DNA of 64,000 nt from Numida meleagris (taxonomy: Eukaryota > Chordata > Aves > Galliformes > Numididae). The stretch is taken from positions 98,044,384 through 98,108,383 of the forward strand of contig NC_034410.1 in the NCBI RefSeq assembly GCF_002078875.1, read 5' to 3'. How positions within the stretch are numbered: the first letter of the stretch is position 1; each line of letters begins with the position of its first letter. Shown piece by piece: positions 28,503-40,940 of this stretch. Position numbers and translations under genes: made by a program. Below the pieces are notes generated by a model. The model ran no database searches. It was not told where the DNA came from and worked only from the letters and a program-made list of their open reading frames with translations.

Positions 28503-29533
28503 TAGTGGTTTGCAGTGAAGAAAAAGGATCAGTGGAAGCAGGGTGGGGAGCAAAGGTGGGCTGCTGGGACATGCACGTTATTGAAGCGTTGCTTTGGCTG
28601 AGGAACAGCACGACACTGCTGCTGGCTCTGCGTGCCCCGTTGCCCTCAGGGTCAGGAGGTGAATTCATGTTCCCAAGGGGCCTGGAGGGAACCTGCCCCC
28701 AGCACAATAGCTTGGCCTTAACGCAGCAACAGCAACCCAGACAAAGGCTGAAAAAACATATTTGGTGTTCACTGGGCATTTGCTTTGGTGTGGGACAGCA
28801 GAGAGATTCCATTCAGACTTTGTGTATTTGGTCTTTCTTCAGCATGAATTCTCCCAAAACTCTGTTTTTGCCAAAGGCGATGTTTTTATCTATAGGCTGT
28901 TATCCACAAATGGCTAGATTAACGTGCTGACTTTGTGCTGCATAATCCTAAATATTAGTATTTTCCATTCTTTCACAACCGAGACACTGAGTCCTTAAGG
29001 CAAATCTAACTCTCGAAAGTTATGGGGAGAGAAAACAAGATTTTAAGAGGTTCCCTCTAATCACATCTCTGACCATTATCTGGGTATTTACAAAAAACAT
29101 TTTTCTAACATTGTATGGCAAACTTCATTATGTTTTATTTTGGAGTTAATTTTCATTAGTAAAACAGGTGGCTGAGAGGTATTCAGAAATTTTCCTTCCT
29201 AACACTAGTGCAATTTCTGTCGTTCTTTTAAATAAAGTTGGAGCAGTAACAAGTTAATTGTTTTAAAATACAAAAGTCTCTTGGCCCTTTTAATTTGTAC
29301 TGCTTATGTTATTGCACTGTTTGTATTACTATTTATGTTGGGCACGTATGACATAGCAGGGCTCAGAGTTTCAGCTAACACATATGGGCTATGAGGACTG
29401 CATAAACACATTTGGAAGTGATGTAGTTCCACAGACTATTGCGGTGTATAATTTTCTGTTACAAGTTTTATATAGAGGAATAGTTGAACTTTAGCAAATG
29501 AAGCTGCTGGTACAGTCCAGGATTGGATCATAA
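28503..29533. other. Intergenic, no gene seen
   Basis: About 1 kb between two CR1 copies. The first 400 bases are GC-richer and give 100-140-codon frames on both strands, but none resembles a known protein. Confidence 0.5.
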
Positions 29534-30010
29534 TATTATAGAATCATTAAGGTTGGAAAAGACCACTAAGATCATGTAGCTCAACCATCAGCCCATCCCC
29601 ACTATGCCTACTAACCCATGTCCCTCAGCGCCACATCCACGCATTTCTTGAACACCTTCAGGGACGGTGACTCCACCACCTCCCTGGGCAGCCTGTGCCA
29701 GTGCCTTACCACCCTTTCAGTGAAGAAATTTTTCCTAATATCCAACCTGAACCTACCCTACCACAACTTAAGACCATTACCTCTCGTCCAATTGCTGTTA
29801 CCTGGCAGGCTCTCATCTCACCACAACCTCCTTTCAGGTCATTGTGTAGAGTGATAAGGTCTCCCCTGAGCCTCCTCTTCTCCAGACTGGACACTCCCAG
29901 TTCCCTCAGCCGCTCCCCATAAGACTTGTGCTCCAGACCCCTCACAGCTTTGTTGCCCTTCTCTGGACATGCTCCAGGGCCTCCATGTCTTTCTTGTAGT
30001 GAGAGGCCTG
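29534..30010 (-). mobile_element. CR1 LINE 3' portion
   Basis: Begins with the reversed octamer and AAGGTTGGAAAAGACCACTA and continues through the antisense 3' UTR into the decayed C-terminus of ORF2. On the minus strand an LEHVQRRATKL-like motif of CR1 ORF2 is readable near 29945-29975. Frameshifts are present, so it is a dead copy. The 5' break is near 30010. Confidence 0.92.
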
Positions 30011-30850
30011 ACATACATACTCTAGCTCTTGCAGAATATTCTGCTGAGGATAAACACATATAGGAAAGAACTGGCACTCACTGCATGCATGAAAGGAAGT
30101 ACTCTTCAGTCTTTTGGAATTTGACAAAATGGTTAAACTAATTATGAAGCTGCAAACTGGTGGGATTTTATGCTGCACAGATGCTCCTCTTTCTCTTCCC
30201 TTTGTACTTGGTTCCCAACTGGTACTTGCAATCCCTCGCAGAGGGTTTCTTAACCTGACCTCGACAATTTTAGAAAAAATGGCAATTGGCTCTTGAAATT
30301 TGTTGACTTTTCTCTCCACAGATGTTTTGCTTTCCTCCTTCTTGCCTGTCCTGAAATTTAAGACATTCCTGGTGCAAGCAGAGGACAGATCTAGTGGAAG
30401 GGACAGATGTGGAGTGTTATTTATTTGTAGGCTTGAAGGCCTTTGATACCGTTTTATGGCAGAACATTTTCATTTTTATCTCCTTGACCTGGGGATTTTT
30501 CCTGTTTGTATGTTTTGAGTATAAACATTGTCATGCATTCTCAAGTATAACTCATAACTCTTGAGTTACACAATAAGAAATAGCTTTATTTTATGTAAAA
30601 CATACACATTACTGCTATTTTTCTGAGCTTATTTACCCAGATCAATAAAGCCCAAGCTGCAGTTTGGGCTCCATCAGCAGCTCCCCACAATGGGAGGAAC
30701 ACACTTGCATCCTAACTCTGCTCACACAACCCGCAGGCGTTATGCTATTTTACAATGTGGTTAAATAGCAGAGCAATCTAATATTTTCCTAAAAAATAAT
30801 CAGCATGTGTTCTCAGTGATGTTTCGCATTTGAGGGACAGTGTCTCTTGG
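30011..30850. other. Intergenic, no gene seen
   Basis: About 840 bases without a supported gene or a repeat that can be named by eye. Confidence 0.5.
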
Positions 30851-31026
30851 CCAGAAAGGAACAGGCTGCCCAGAGAAGCTGTGGTGCCCCATCCCTGGAG
30901 GCACTCAAGGCCAGGTCGGATGGGGCCCTGGGCAGCTGAGCTGGTGGGGGGCAGCCCTGCCCACGGCAGGGGGTGGGACTGGGTGGGCTTTGAAGTCCCT
31001 TCCAGCCCAAGCCAGCCTGTGATTCT
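30851..31026 (+). mobile_element. CR1 LINE 3' fragment upstream of LAMA1
   Basis: Contains AACAGGCTGCCCAGAGAAGC, GGATGGGGCCCTGGGCAGCT, the GGGGGGCAGCCCTGCCCACG block and a worn terminal GTGATTCTAAAATTCC. It ends about 750 bases before the LAMA1 start codon, just outside the CpG island. Confidence 0.92.
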
Positions 31027-31698
31027 AAAATTCCTCCAAATCAGCTAACTCATTTTGGGCACTCAGTTCTTTTCCTAAAAAATGTTGCTTGCTGCATTGT
31101 ACGTGGGATAGTCGTTACGGGGTGCTGTACGGATGAGCTGTGTGACTGACAGCCCTTAAAACAGGGAAGCGAAGTGTGCATGGAATTTCAACGAAATACC
31201 TGGAAACAGCTCTATCTTGAATTTCTTCAACCTGCTTTTGTGTAGGTTCCAGAGGCAGCTGATCACTAAAGCTGCAAAGCCTTCCCACCGGACAAAAGCA
31301 GGCAGCCCATTGGAGAGATAAACCTGTAGTTGACAAACATGGCTGCACTGCTGTGTGTGTGCGGTGCGGAACACATCGGCACGGCAGTGAAGTCTCACAG
31401 CTCGGGGGGGACACCCTCGCAAGGAAAGCCTCAAACCGAATTTTTCAAGCCCTTGGCAATGTCAGCCGTATAGGAACGCCGCGCAGTGCCTTGGCTTAGC
31501 AGTGCCTCCCCCGCGCTACACACACACTTTTCCCTCATGACTTCGCACGCTCCCCGTCCTCCCCCCTGCTCCCTCAGAGCACCAGCTCATTCATTGCGAC
31601 CCTGCCGAACTTTACGGGCGCTCAGCAACCACGGCTGGGAGCGCTGCGGGGAGGGGGCATCTCAGTGGGGCTCCGTGGGTGTGCGTGGGTGCGAGCGC

Positions 31699-31728
31699 GG
31701 GGCGGGGCGGCCGGGGGCGCCCGGGGGG
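31699..31728 (+). promoter_or_regulatory. LAMA1: G-quadruplex motif / overlapping GC boxes
   Basis: Four G runs of at least four (31699-31702, 31704-31707, 31713-31717, 31723-31728) separated by 1, 5 and 5 bases, which meets the usual G3+N1-7 rule. The first two runs also form Sp1/KLF-type GC boxes. It lies immediately upstream of the TATA-like element. Confidence 0.55.
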
Positions 31729-31732
31729 AGCC

Positions 31733-31738
31733 TATAAG
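31733..31738 (+). promoter_or_regulatory. LAMA1: TATA-like element (TATAAG)
   Basis: CCTATAAGAC sits 40 bases before the start codon. If it directs initiation about 30 bases downstream, the 5' UTR would be only about ten bases, which is unusually short. Transcription may therefore start elsewhere in the CpG island, or the element may be non-functional. Confidence 0.35.
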
Positions 31739-31772
31739 ACGGACGCGCTCGGCGAGGCGGGCAGCGGCAGCG

Positions 31773-31863
31773 ATGGTGATGGGTAGCGGCGGGCGGCGGC
31801 TGCTGCTGGCTCTGCTGGCGGCGGCTTCGCTGCTCGGGGCTCCGGGACACGGCCAGCCCCGAG
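31773..31863 (+). CDS. LAMA1: LAMA1 coding exon 1: signal peptide
   Basis: Encodes residues 1-30 plus the first base of codon 31. The start ATG has G at -3 and G at +4; a second ATG two codons later (31779) is also possible and would remove only MV. The peptide has a basic stretch (GGRR) followed by a hydrophobic core (LLLALLAAASLLGA) and a small-residue region (PGHGQ), a classic secretory signal that would be cleaved near residues 26-28. The donor is CGAG|GTGAGG, leaving phase 1. The upstream frame stays open without an ATG, so no longer N-terminus is supported. Signal peptides diverge quickly, so the exon is recognised by position, composition and correct splicing rather than by identity. 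Confidence 0.9.
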
Positions 31864-34800
31864 GTGAGGGCGCGGACGTGCTGGGGCGGGGGGTGCGGTG
31901 GAGTTTGTTCGCACCCCATGCCGGGGCCGGGAGAGCTTCTGGGGTGCCCGGGGCGTGCTCCTGTCCTTCCTCTTAGCCATCCCTTCGTCCGCTCTTCCTC
32001 CTTCGCTCTTTCCCCTCTTTGCCGGTGCCCTTTCTTCTCCCGCGGCGGCAGTGGGGCCGCCCTCTCCCTTTGTCGGGGCCGTGAAGCGGCGCGGAGCCGG
32101 GGCAGGAGGGAGGCACGGCCGGTGCCCGCTCCCCGGGGCCGCCCCGTCGCAGCAGAGCCCCCAGGGGCCGCAGCACTGGGTGCCTCCCTCCGAGGAAAAG
32201 GCAGAGCCGCGGGATGCCGCGCATTGCGCTAATGCGAACCAGATCGAGCTCTTGCTACGAGGGATGAGAAGGGATCCAAAACGCGGGAGGGAAGCGTGTG
32301 GTTGTAATGGATACAAGTTGCAAAAGTTTTCTTTCTTCGCACGTGGTTCTGTCCGGTGCGCTGCCCTCGGAGCGCTCCGTGCAGCCGAGCTGCTCGCATC
32401 CTCTTTGTTTGGAGAGCGGTGAGCGGCGTCTGTGCTGCGGGACTGAGGCTGGGCAGCAGCTCCGGGTGCGGGCTGCGAGGTACGGCGCTGACCCGCACCG
32501 GGTGCCCTCCTCTGGTTGGGATCCGGCCGCTGATCTGCCACCGATCCGCTCCCGGCATTGGTCCCTGGCCGCGACTGGGTTCGGTATAACAGAAGCCAAG
32601 AGTGGAAAATAGTTGGGAGGCATGTGCTGTGCAGATGCGTGGCTTGATATTGTTTAAGGTAAAGCGTGGCTTTCAAGATGGATGTAGTGCGGGAGATCAG
32701 CATCTGGCTGTTTGCACGCAGCCGTAAAAGCAAGCGTGGCTTTTAATATGTGTGTACAGAACGTCATCTTCAAAGTCAGGATGGCAAAATCGAACCCAAG
32801 CCAATTGCTAAGTCCATAAACTTCAGCTTGTAGATAAATAAACCATGCCTTGGTTGTGAGAACCTGGTTGTGTGAAGTGGCACGAAACACACATTTCACA
32901 GTTGTGTTTTCACGAAGTTCCATCTTCTCTATGTCAAATAACCTTAGTTCATGGTTCAAATGGTTCATAGTATGCTAGCAAACAACTAACGTACTTTCCC
33001 TTTTTTTTTAAGGATTGTCCTAAAAGCTGATCAGAGAGCCCGCACCTATTTTTTTTCCCCGAACATAAACTTGCAACGATCCTACTGCTGTAATCTGCTG
33101 CCGCTTTTGTAAGGAGTTTAGTACTGCTATTCCAGCTTTTGTGTTGCAGCTCACATGGTTGATCATATTGATAAAATGCACATTTTAATATCTGCTGATT
33201 GAAGATAGCAGTATGTTTGATTGCACCTAAGCCACCCCTCTTGGGGCTATTTAAATTAATTACCTGATATTTTTCTAGATGAAAGATCAGGTCAGGAGAC
33301 CATTCCTCCTATTAGATTAAGTTGATGGATTTTTTTTTTTCTTTTTCTCAGTATGAGAGCACAGATTCACAGAGGAAGCAGTGGGCATCAAACCCCCCTG
33401 GTGGATTACTGCTTTTCCAAAACCAGAATTCCAGATAACTGAACCTAAAACAATGCAAGGAATGCGATGCAGATTAGAATGGCCATGTCTCTTGTGCAGA
33501 AAGTAAACAACTAAGGCTCAAGCTTGCAAGCATCACGATGATGTGAAAAGCCCTGTTGTGGGAATCAAAAGATTTCTTGGACGTCGGAATAATGGAGAAT
33601 TTGGGGGAAAATGCACCTTGGTATGTTTGTGGAGAGTACATTGGTAGAGCTCTTTCAGCATTTCCTGTTTTTCTGCTGGTGCTTCTTTTGTCCTATCAGC
33701 AGATGAGGAAACTGGAGCATACAATGGTCTCGGGGTCTGTCAGAGAGTGCTGAAGTTCAGGCTAAGAAAGAGCAGCACAGAATAGTAAAGTTACTATAGC
33801 ACACAGCTTTAAAGGTTAATGATTGGTTCTTTCAGCCTAAAGATTAATATCTACATACCTATAAAATTTAGTTGGCATTTTAATTGCAGGTATGTTGCTG
33901 AGGTATCCCCATCCTGTTGAAAAGTCAGGTCTGATTTTTCAATTGAGTTTTTGTATCCAGTAATGGGAGTTGTTCTTGGTGAAGCACGTATCAGTGGTGT
34001 CCCAATCCGGAAGAGAGCTGGTTTGCTGCCTCAGAAGCAAACAACCTTTTCAGAGGATTATGTAGCAGCTTTGCTCTGCGGAAATGCGTTCTTCACTATA
34101 CTGAGGGTAACAGCGATACACGTCTGCGAAGCAGAAGGGGAATCCAGTTAATGACTGCACAGTATTGCTTTTATCTCTTAAATTTTGCTCTGCCACTGTC
34201 AGGTGATTTTCTAGTAATTAAAAATCATAGTTATCACCATTGGAGTTACAAGCCTACCCTACTTAAAGAATCTGTCTCAGTAAGTATGCTTAGGCTATGA
34301 CTAATTGCAGAAATCATAACTTTTATGTTCAGCAACCACATTTTTTTCTGAAAGATAAGTGATAAGGCTTACTTATAAATCAGAACGTTAGAGCACTTGC
34401 ACAGGAAGTGGGAGATTTGGGTTAATCTCCTTAGCTTGAGATTGTCTGAACCCACATCTCCAGTTTCTGAATAGAGTGCCTTATTGCCAGATTGCTGTGA
34501 CAGGTAATGGGGGGAGAGGCAAGTCTGAAATCTCTCTAATACCTCTGAGATCCAGCTACTGTATAGTCAAGAATGCAAGTTCAAAGGGTGGAGAAGGAGA
34601 ATAGGTAAGAGAAAATGCTGATGCTGGAGTTGAGTAGCTACAACTTTGTCTTCATGCCTGGGTAGGTAAACGGTATGGTCTTAGTTGCCTCACTACATCT
34701 TTATGTGTTTTGTGGATTGATATAATTTCCTCAGACACTTTTGAAAAAGAGAGCCAGACTTCCAGAATGTATTTGATTGGCAATAAATCATTGAAGAAAG

Positions 34801-35999
34801 TTGTCTTAAAGATGAGCTGGATTTTCCATTATCAAACACTTCCTGTATGAAATAATGAAGTGTCACAGGGACTTCTGAACTGCCATGCTGTCCCTTTTAG
34901 CTTGCTATATGCTAATGGCTTGAGAAGAACTTGTTTCAACTAGTCTTAAATACTGGATTCTTCAAGGATAATAAACCTGTGGCAAAGAGTGAGGTGATGC
35001 TTTGTTCCTAGAATCAGTTTCTGCCTGACTCCCAGCTGTCAGTGGTTGATATATCTTCTGAAATGGGAAAGCTTCTGTACCCTACAAAGATTTCCATTTC
35101 TTAAACATGTTTCTTTAACGTCTCTGCTGTGCTTCCACTGGTATTAATATTCTTTGCTAACAAGAGAGAACACCAGAAGAAACCTGAAGTCCCTTGCAAC
35201 TTGTGGAAAGCCTGGAGGCAGTGCTGCTTGCAAATTTACGGTAAAAGACAGGAGACGGATGAGCTGAAAATATGGAAGGAGTCTGAGGCAGAATCCCTTA
35301 ATGCTATGGTATGCTGAGAAAATTCCAGTTTTTGGCAAAACTGAGCAGAATGGTGAACTTTGAGTTTACACTTTCTGCGTGGTTTGGAAACAGTTACAGC
35401 AAACCTACACCCCTCATGCGTCTTCACCTGGGTTAAGTAACAGGACCACAAGATACTTATTAACTGTCTGCACTCAACTTGTTAAGCTATGTGATAACCC
35501 TCCTTTTCACAGGCACAAAGGAACAAGGTGGGGCAAGCAGGGTAGAAAGTGAGTCCCTCCAGGAGCCGTCTCATGATAGCCATCTGCCCACGGGATGGGG
35601 ATAATGTTCATCACTGAGCGCTATGGGAGAAGCTTTCCAGTCTGGCTGCCTACAGGGGGTTATGGGACCTTGTATGGGGCATGGGAGAAGAACAGTTTGA
35701 GATTGGACAAGACATTATGGGGAAGGACCCCACAGATGGAGGGCCAAAGACAAGAAAAGAGGAAGAGAAAAGGAAGGGGGGGATCAAGGTGATTTGAGAA
35801 TACAAGTATAGTGTAAAAAAGAGGAATAAGAGGATAGAAGATGTCAGTTGGCTGTAGACAAATATTCAGTATGCTTGTCTTTCCATGCAGTGTACCTCAT
35901 AAGTACAATCTGTCTTGTCTTCTTACTAAACTGCTTTCCTGGGTCATGGGATCTGTATGCTTTGAATGTGAAGGTCTTAATCAATGGATAGGGAGCCAT

Positions 36000-36370
36000 G
36001 TATTACAGGGACTGGTGTGTTTTGTGTGCTTGGCTGGAGATACTGGAGTGTGTACACGAGGTTGTAGGTTGTGTGGGTCTGTATGTCAGTGTGTGATCAT
36101 TCCAGCTAGCTTGTAGGATGAGAGACTTACGAGCCAAGTTTCAAAGCAACCACGGTTTTGGGATGGATACTGTAGAGATCAGAAGGTCTGTGAGTTGGAT
36201 GCCAGAGGGACCAGGAGATCAAGCACAACTAGTGGGGAGACTGGGATGTAGATGTTGACCAAGAGACTTACTACATGAGAGTGCATCTGTGCATGAGCCA
36301 AATGGAGATGAAAAGAACTGGGCCTGCTACTGGGTAGGCTGGGAGTCTAGGCCAGTTACTGAAGGGGTCC

Positions 36371-36449
<79 letters not shown>

Positions 36450-36830
36450 AAGTGGAGCTGTGGGCCTGAGGGGCTCATATGCCCAAGTGTCAGCAAAGTG
36501 GGAGACCTGAGATCCAGGGGCCAGTTACTAGACAGGCTGAGTGTCTAGCTACTGAAGAAATCCACATTGCATTTATGTATGTATATGAATTCTTATTTTC
36601 CACTTACAGGTTTTATTCTGATCAGCTGGAGCAGTTAATAGGATGAATCTGTTAGTACTGCTTGCATTTGTCTGTCTTGGTTGACCTGAGTGACTGGCTA
36701 TTTGTGTATGCATATATGGTGTGTTTGTATCTGAGTGTGTACATGTATGCCTACTGGGAATATATGGTCAACTTTACAACTGATGGGACTTGGGAGAGTG
36801 GAACTGCAACAACCTCCCTTCCACTGTGCG
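36000..36830. repeat. Degraded minisatellite-like region around a TG tract
   Basis: Related words recur at loose intervals. The segment from about 36325 (CTACTGGGTAGGCTGGGAGT, then GTTACTGAAGGGGTCCATAC) is echoed at about 36522-36570 (TTACTAGACAGGCTGAGTGT, then CTACTGAAGAAATCCACATT). Weaker echoes such as GCCTACTGGGA near 36750 follow. The two clear units flank the TG microsatellite. Limits are approximate. Confidence 0.5.
36375..36444. repeat. (TG)35 microsatellite
   Basis: Thirty-five uninterrupted TG units. A long pure dinucleotide array in LAMA1 intron 1 and very likely length-polymorphic. Confidence 0.97.
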
Positions 36831-39800
36831 GCAGGATTCATCACGCTCCAATGTAACTGTTTAGTAGGAGCTATAGGTCTGGAACAATGACTTCTGCATT
36901 TTCTCTGATAGATGCAAGCTGTTGAGGCCTTAGCATGATGGACTTAGTTCTGTATGATGTTATACACAAAATTAAATTTTAGATTGCCCATCTACCAAGT
37001 CACCTTAAATGGAAGCCACAGTGCATATGTCCAGGTATGCTGCCTTTGCAGGTACCATTGTTCTGAAATAATACAGTTCACTAAATTCCTAAGAGAGAAT
37101 ACAAATGTATTTTGAAAACCATCAAAAAGAAATGGGTCTTGATAATACACAAAGAATTTGTGATGTAAAGATTAATGCAAAAGATAAGGAGTCTTAACTA
37201 GGTGCAAATTTGGATGATTGGAATCTACCTTCAGGATGAGATAAGAAAAGAATGAACCTGGAGAAATTTCTTTTTTTTTTTTTTTTCTGGTGCTCTGCAC
37301 AGAACATCTTAGGCATTTTGTGGAGAAAACACTGAGATAGGTGTTGGTTGGAGGGTCCTAGATCTTGATTTTTTTTTTCTGTTGGTTCTTTTGATAGTAA
37401 GTTAGCACCAAAAAGCTGCAGAGTATTTTCTTCTTTCCCCAGAATGCAAAGGTATGTGACAGAAAAATCCCATGAAAGCATGCTAAATAGACTGAAGATT
37501 AAGATAAAAACATTTGTCTGTCATAAATATTTCTCCCTGTTCCCTGAGGGCTTAGAAAATGCATCTCTGGAAATTCAGAACTATCAGTGTGTTGATCGGT
37601 TGTTGGTATTTACAGCACTCTCACACAAGGTTCTTCTGATGGAGTTTGCCTTCTTCTGTGCCTTTCAATTTTTTTCTAAAGGGGTTAGACACCTGCTGTC
37701 CTCGAGGCATCCCTTTCTGACCATACAGAGAAATAATGTGTTGAAGTTTTACAAGATGAAATCGGTTAGGTCAGCTTGCAGGAATCATAATTTCTTAGCT
37801 GGCATAAACCTCAGGTGCACATCAATCAAACCTCCCATTATATATGTTTACATTTATTGAGTGACATCTCAGAGGCTGATCCTAGCACCCAAAGGCACTT
37901 TATGATGGGTATAGCACCCAGGCTTTGCGTTGTAATGCGTGTGCTTCATCTGGTGGAGCTGTAAGAGAGCAAAAAAAGGTTAGGTATATCTGTGCTCATT
38001 TTCTTTGTAGCTGGAGTACCTCTGTGAAAATTAGTGTTGCTTTAACACGAATTAACAGGGCAACTGGAAGGGTGGTGCATGGCAGTGAGTCTCATCCACT
38101 GCTGGGCTGATCACAGATCTGCTTTCTGTGAGCAGCTCAGCCTTGCATCCTGTGGGAAGCACTGGCTGTTGTGGGGCAATGGCCTCAGCTGGTTTATCCT
38201 GTCTTTTCTGTGCTTCTCCTACCAGTCATCCCCATTAATATCATGCAGTTGCTTTGTGTAGGCAAAGGTAGATTTGAGCTTTCAGCAAAGTTGATAAAAA
38301 CTTGTTAGTTTTTGATGATTGTTTTTAAAAAAAATCAATTAATACAGTAATGAATTCATCAGAGTTATCCCCTGATCAGTTCCTTTTATAAAATCTCAGG
38401 TGTGACAGTTGTTTTGCAAGCATAAGGTAATGCCTTTCCCTGAGCTCATTTATTGTGCTGTGAGATCCAGACCCCCTCTGGATTCCCGCATGAGAATAAA
38501 GGTTAAAAAGCTGTTTAAGAACTGGTCTTCCTGAAGTGGAATCTTTATTTTCCCCTCAGCACTTCTTGTGCTTCTACTGTTGTTTTTCTCCAAAATGACC
38601 CTGAAGACAGGCCTATGTCCAATGCCTCCTTTATCATATTTGTTTATATAAGCTTTTATTTGCTGAATGGCTGCAGAGGCGATGCAGAACCCATACACGT
38701 AATTTGAAAGAACTTCTGTAGCCTTGATTTAATTGTTAGATGTTGTAGATCTGATTAAGTATTGCTAAACCATGCTACTCCTGTGCTGCCCCTCCACTGT
38801 CTCCTCCCCAGGCAGTCATTGGCCGGGGTGCAGGAGGGTACAATAGTCCTTGCTGACCTCTCACAGTTATTCTGGATCCAACCAGGAGTATCTAGACAAA
38901 AAGCACTTCAGTGAACTGATGAACATCCAGCTCCAGCATAATGCTTATGCCTGGAAAACCAATCAATCAAATTACACCTTCGCTGTTTGAGAGTTGCTTT
39001 ACTGAAGGGAGAAAATCTGTTCCTGAAGTCACTTCTCTACTAATAAGATGGCTAAAAAGCCCACTAGTTTTTTCTTTTTTTTTTTTTTTTCGGTCTGATG
39101 TTCCCTTAACAAGCTTTTCTCATTCAAATGCATGAATGACTAATGCCTGCTTTGTTATACTCTGTGCCACACCATTCATATATTTCACTTGGCTTTTTAG
39201 TGCTCCTCTTTGTTCATATCTTGCATTTTGTAAGAGAGGAGGGAAAAAACGGTTGTAAATGTCTGCTAATGCCTCTGATGATTAGGTTGTTTCTTCTTTA
39301 TTGGCTGAGAATGGCTAGATAGCAGAAGTTTGCAGTGAAGGCTCTTTGATTTGTCAGGGTCTGTGGAAACCGTGGTTTAAACTGGGGTTGTGAAATACAT
39401 GCTGTTGAAATTTCTAGGATTCCATCCATCTGCTTCAGCCTGTTGAGTTGCTAAAGTGCATGCTAAGTGACTTCTACCAGAAAATACCCTTTAAAATATG
39501 CCAGAGTTGAACTTTTTGATGGGAATAGGAGGGATCAATTTAACTTCACTGACTTCGGGAGAATTAGCTGTGAATTTGCATTTGTCTACAGACAATTGTT
39601 CATTTATTCCTTCAGTAGTTGCTAACTAATGTAATTGTTCAGTAAGACACTGAAATATGCTCCTTTTAAATTGCGCAAGTTGCTCACTTTGCATTTACAG
39701 GATAATATATCTCATTTACAGTATAAAAAGGATCTTGACAAATGGAAAGCAAATCTACCGTGCATCTAGAACTCCATGACTTGTGAATAAACCTGGGCAT

Positions 39801-40223
39801 TTTCTAAGGCTTATTTCTGGATATTAATAACTAATCTTGCAAAAAGTTAATAGAATTTTAGAAAGTATATACATTTTTTTTTGTTCATGCAAAACCAAGC
39901 TCTTACTGAAATGGATATATAAAAAGAAAAATGAATTTTAAGCTAAGGCTGACAAGTATGAAGTCCTATGACAATTTATCTTCCTTTAAGTACGTTTACA
40001 GCATATCTGCCATCATCCACCAAAAATTTTTCACTGCTAAAGCCATGCAGAAAATACAGAGTCAAATGAATGAACACTCTCTACTTAAAAGTGATCACAT
40101 AAGGGACAGCTTAATTTCTCTTGTTTTTCATAATAATGGTGAGGACATATCTAATGGAAGAAATGACTGCAACTTCAAGCTGAGTTACGTGATGACTATC
40201 TTTCCATAGTGTATCAGTACAGC

Positions 40224-40940
40224 TATAGAAGGATTAAGGTTGGAAAGACCACTAAGATCATCCAGTTTAGCCATCAGCCCACCACCATCACGCCCACTAA
40301 CCATGTTCCTCAGTGCCACATCTCCATGTTTCTTGAACACCACTAGGGATGGTGACTTTACCACCTCCATGGGCAGCCTGTTCCAATGCCTCACCACTTT
40401 TTTTGAGAAGTTTTTCCCAATATCCAGCCTGAACCTCCCCTGGAACAACTTGAGGCCATTACCTCTTGTCCTATTGCTGTTACCTGCAAAAGGACGCCCA
40501 CCCCACCTCACCACAACCTCATTTCAGGCAGTTGTAGAGAGCAGTTGGAAGACCTTATTAGGTCTCCTCGGCCTCCTCTTCTCCACACCGAACACTCCCG
40601 GTTTCCTCAGCTGCTCTCCTTAAGACTTGTGCACCTGACCCCTCTCCAGTTTTGTTATCCTTCTCTGGACATGCTCCAGGGCCTCAGTGTCTTTCTTATA
40701 GTGAGGGGACAAAACTGAATGCAGAACTCAAGATGCAGCCTCACCAGTGTCAAATAGCAGGGAAGGTGATCATCCCCCTCTCCTGCTGACAGCAGTATTT
40801 CTGATACAAGCCAGGATGCCATTGGCCTTCTTAGCCACCTGGGCACACTACTGGCTCATGGTCTGCTGGATGTCAGCTAACACTCCCCCAGATCCTTTTC
40901 CTTTGTTCAGCTTTCCAGCCGTTCTGCCCCCAAACAGTAG
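40224..40940 (-). mobile_element. CR1 LINE 3' portion in LAMA1 intron 1
   Basis: Starts with AAGGTTGGAAAGACCACTAA, the antisense CR1 3' end with the octamer tail worn away, and continues for about 700 bases into the C-terminal part of ORF2. On the minus strand, [13 protein letters not shown] is readable near 40385, and a LVRLHLEFCIQ-like motif near 40720-40750. Frames are broken. Antisense to LAMA1. Confidence 0.92.

Larger units (their letters stand above)
31370..32590. promoter_or_regulatory. LAMA1: CpG island over LAMA1 promoter, exon 1 and 5' end of intron 1
   Basis: An abrupt rise in G+C and CpG compared with the AT-rich surroundings on both sides, peaking around 31.68-32.2 kb. It contains GC boxes (GGGGCGGGGCGG at 31699-31710), the candidate TATA element and exon 1. 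Boundaries are by eye. Such islands typically mark the promoters of developmentally regulated genes like LAMA1. Confidence 0.85.

Noticed and set aside
28505..28930. 141-codon frame between CR1 copies
   Set aside because: Overlaps a similar-length frame on the other strand, begins within CR1-flanking sequence and resembles no protein I know.
31732..32733. 333-codon minus-strand frame across the LAMA1 CpG island
   Set aside because: Long frames arise in GC-rich DNA because stops are AT-rich. The translation is Pro/Ala/Arg-rich without a domain and runs antisense through LAMA1 exon 1 and promoter.
37444..37860. 138-codon frame in LAMA1 intron 1
   Set aside because: No domain, low-complexity tail, AT-rich composition like its surroundings and no splice or conservation evidence; a chance frame.
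38447..38700. Possible LTR-like segment with CCCGCATGAGAATAAAGG
   Set aside because: The words are suggestive of an LTR poly(A) region, but no matching ends, duplication or family could be recognised.
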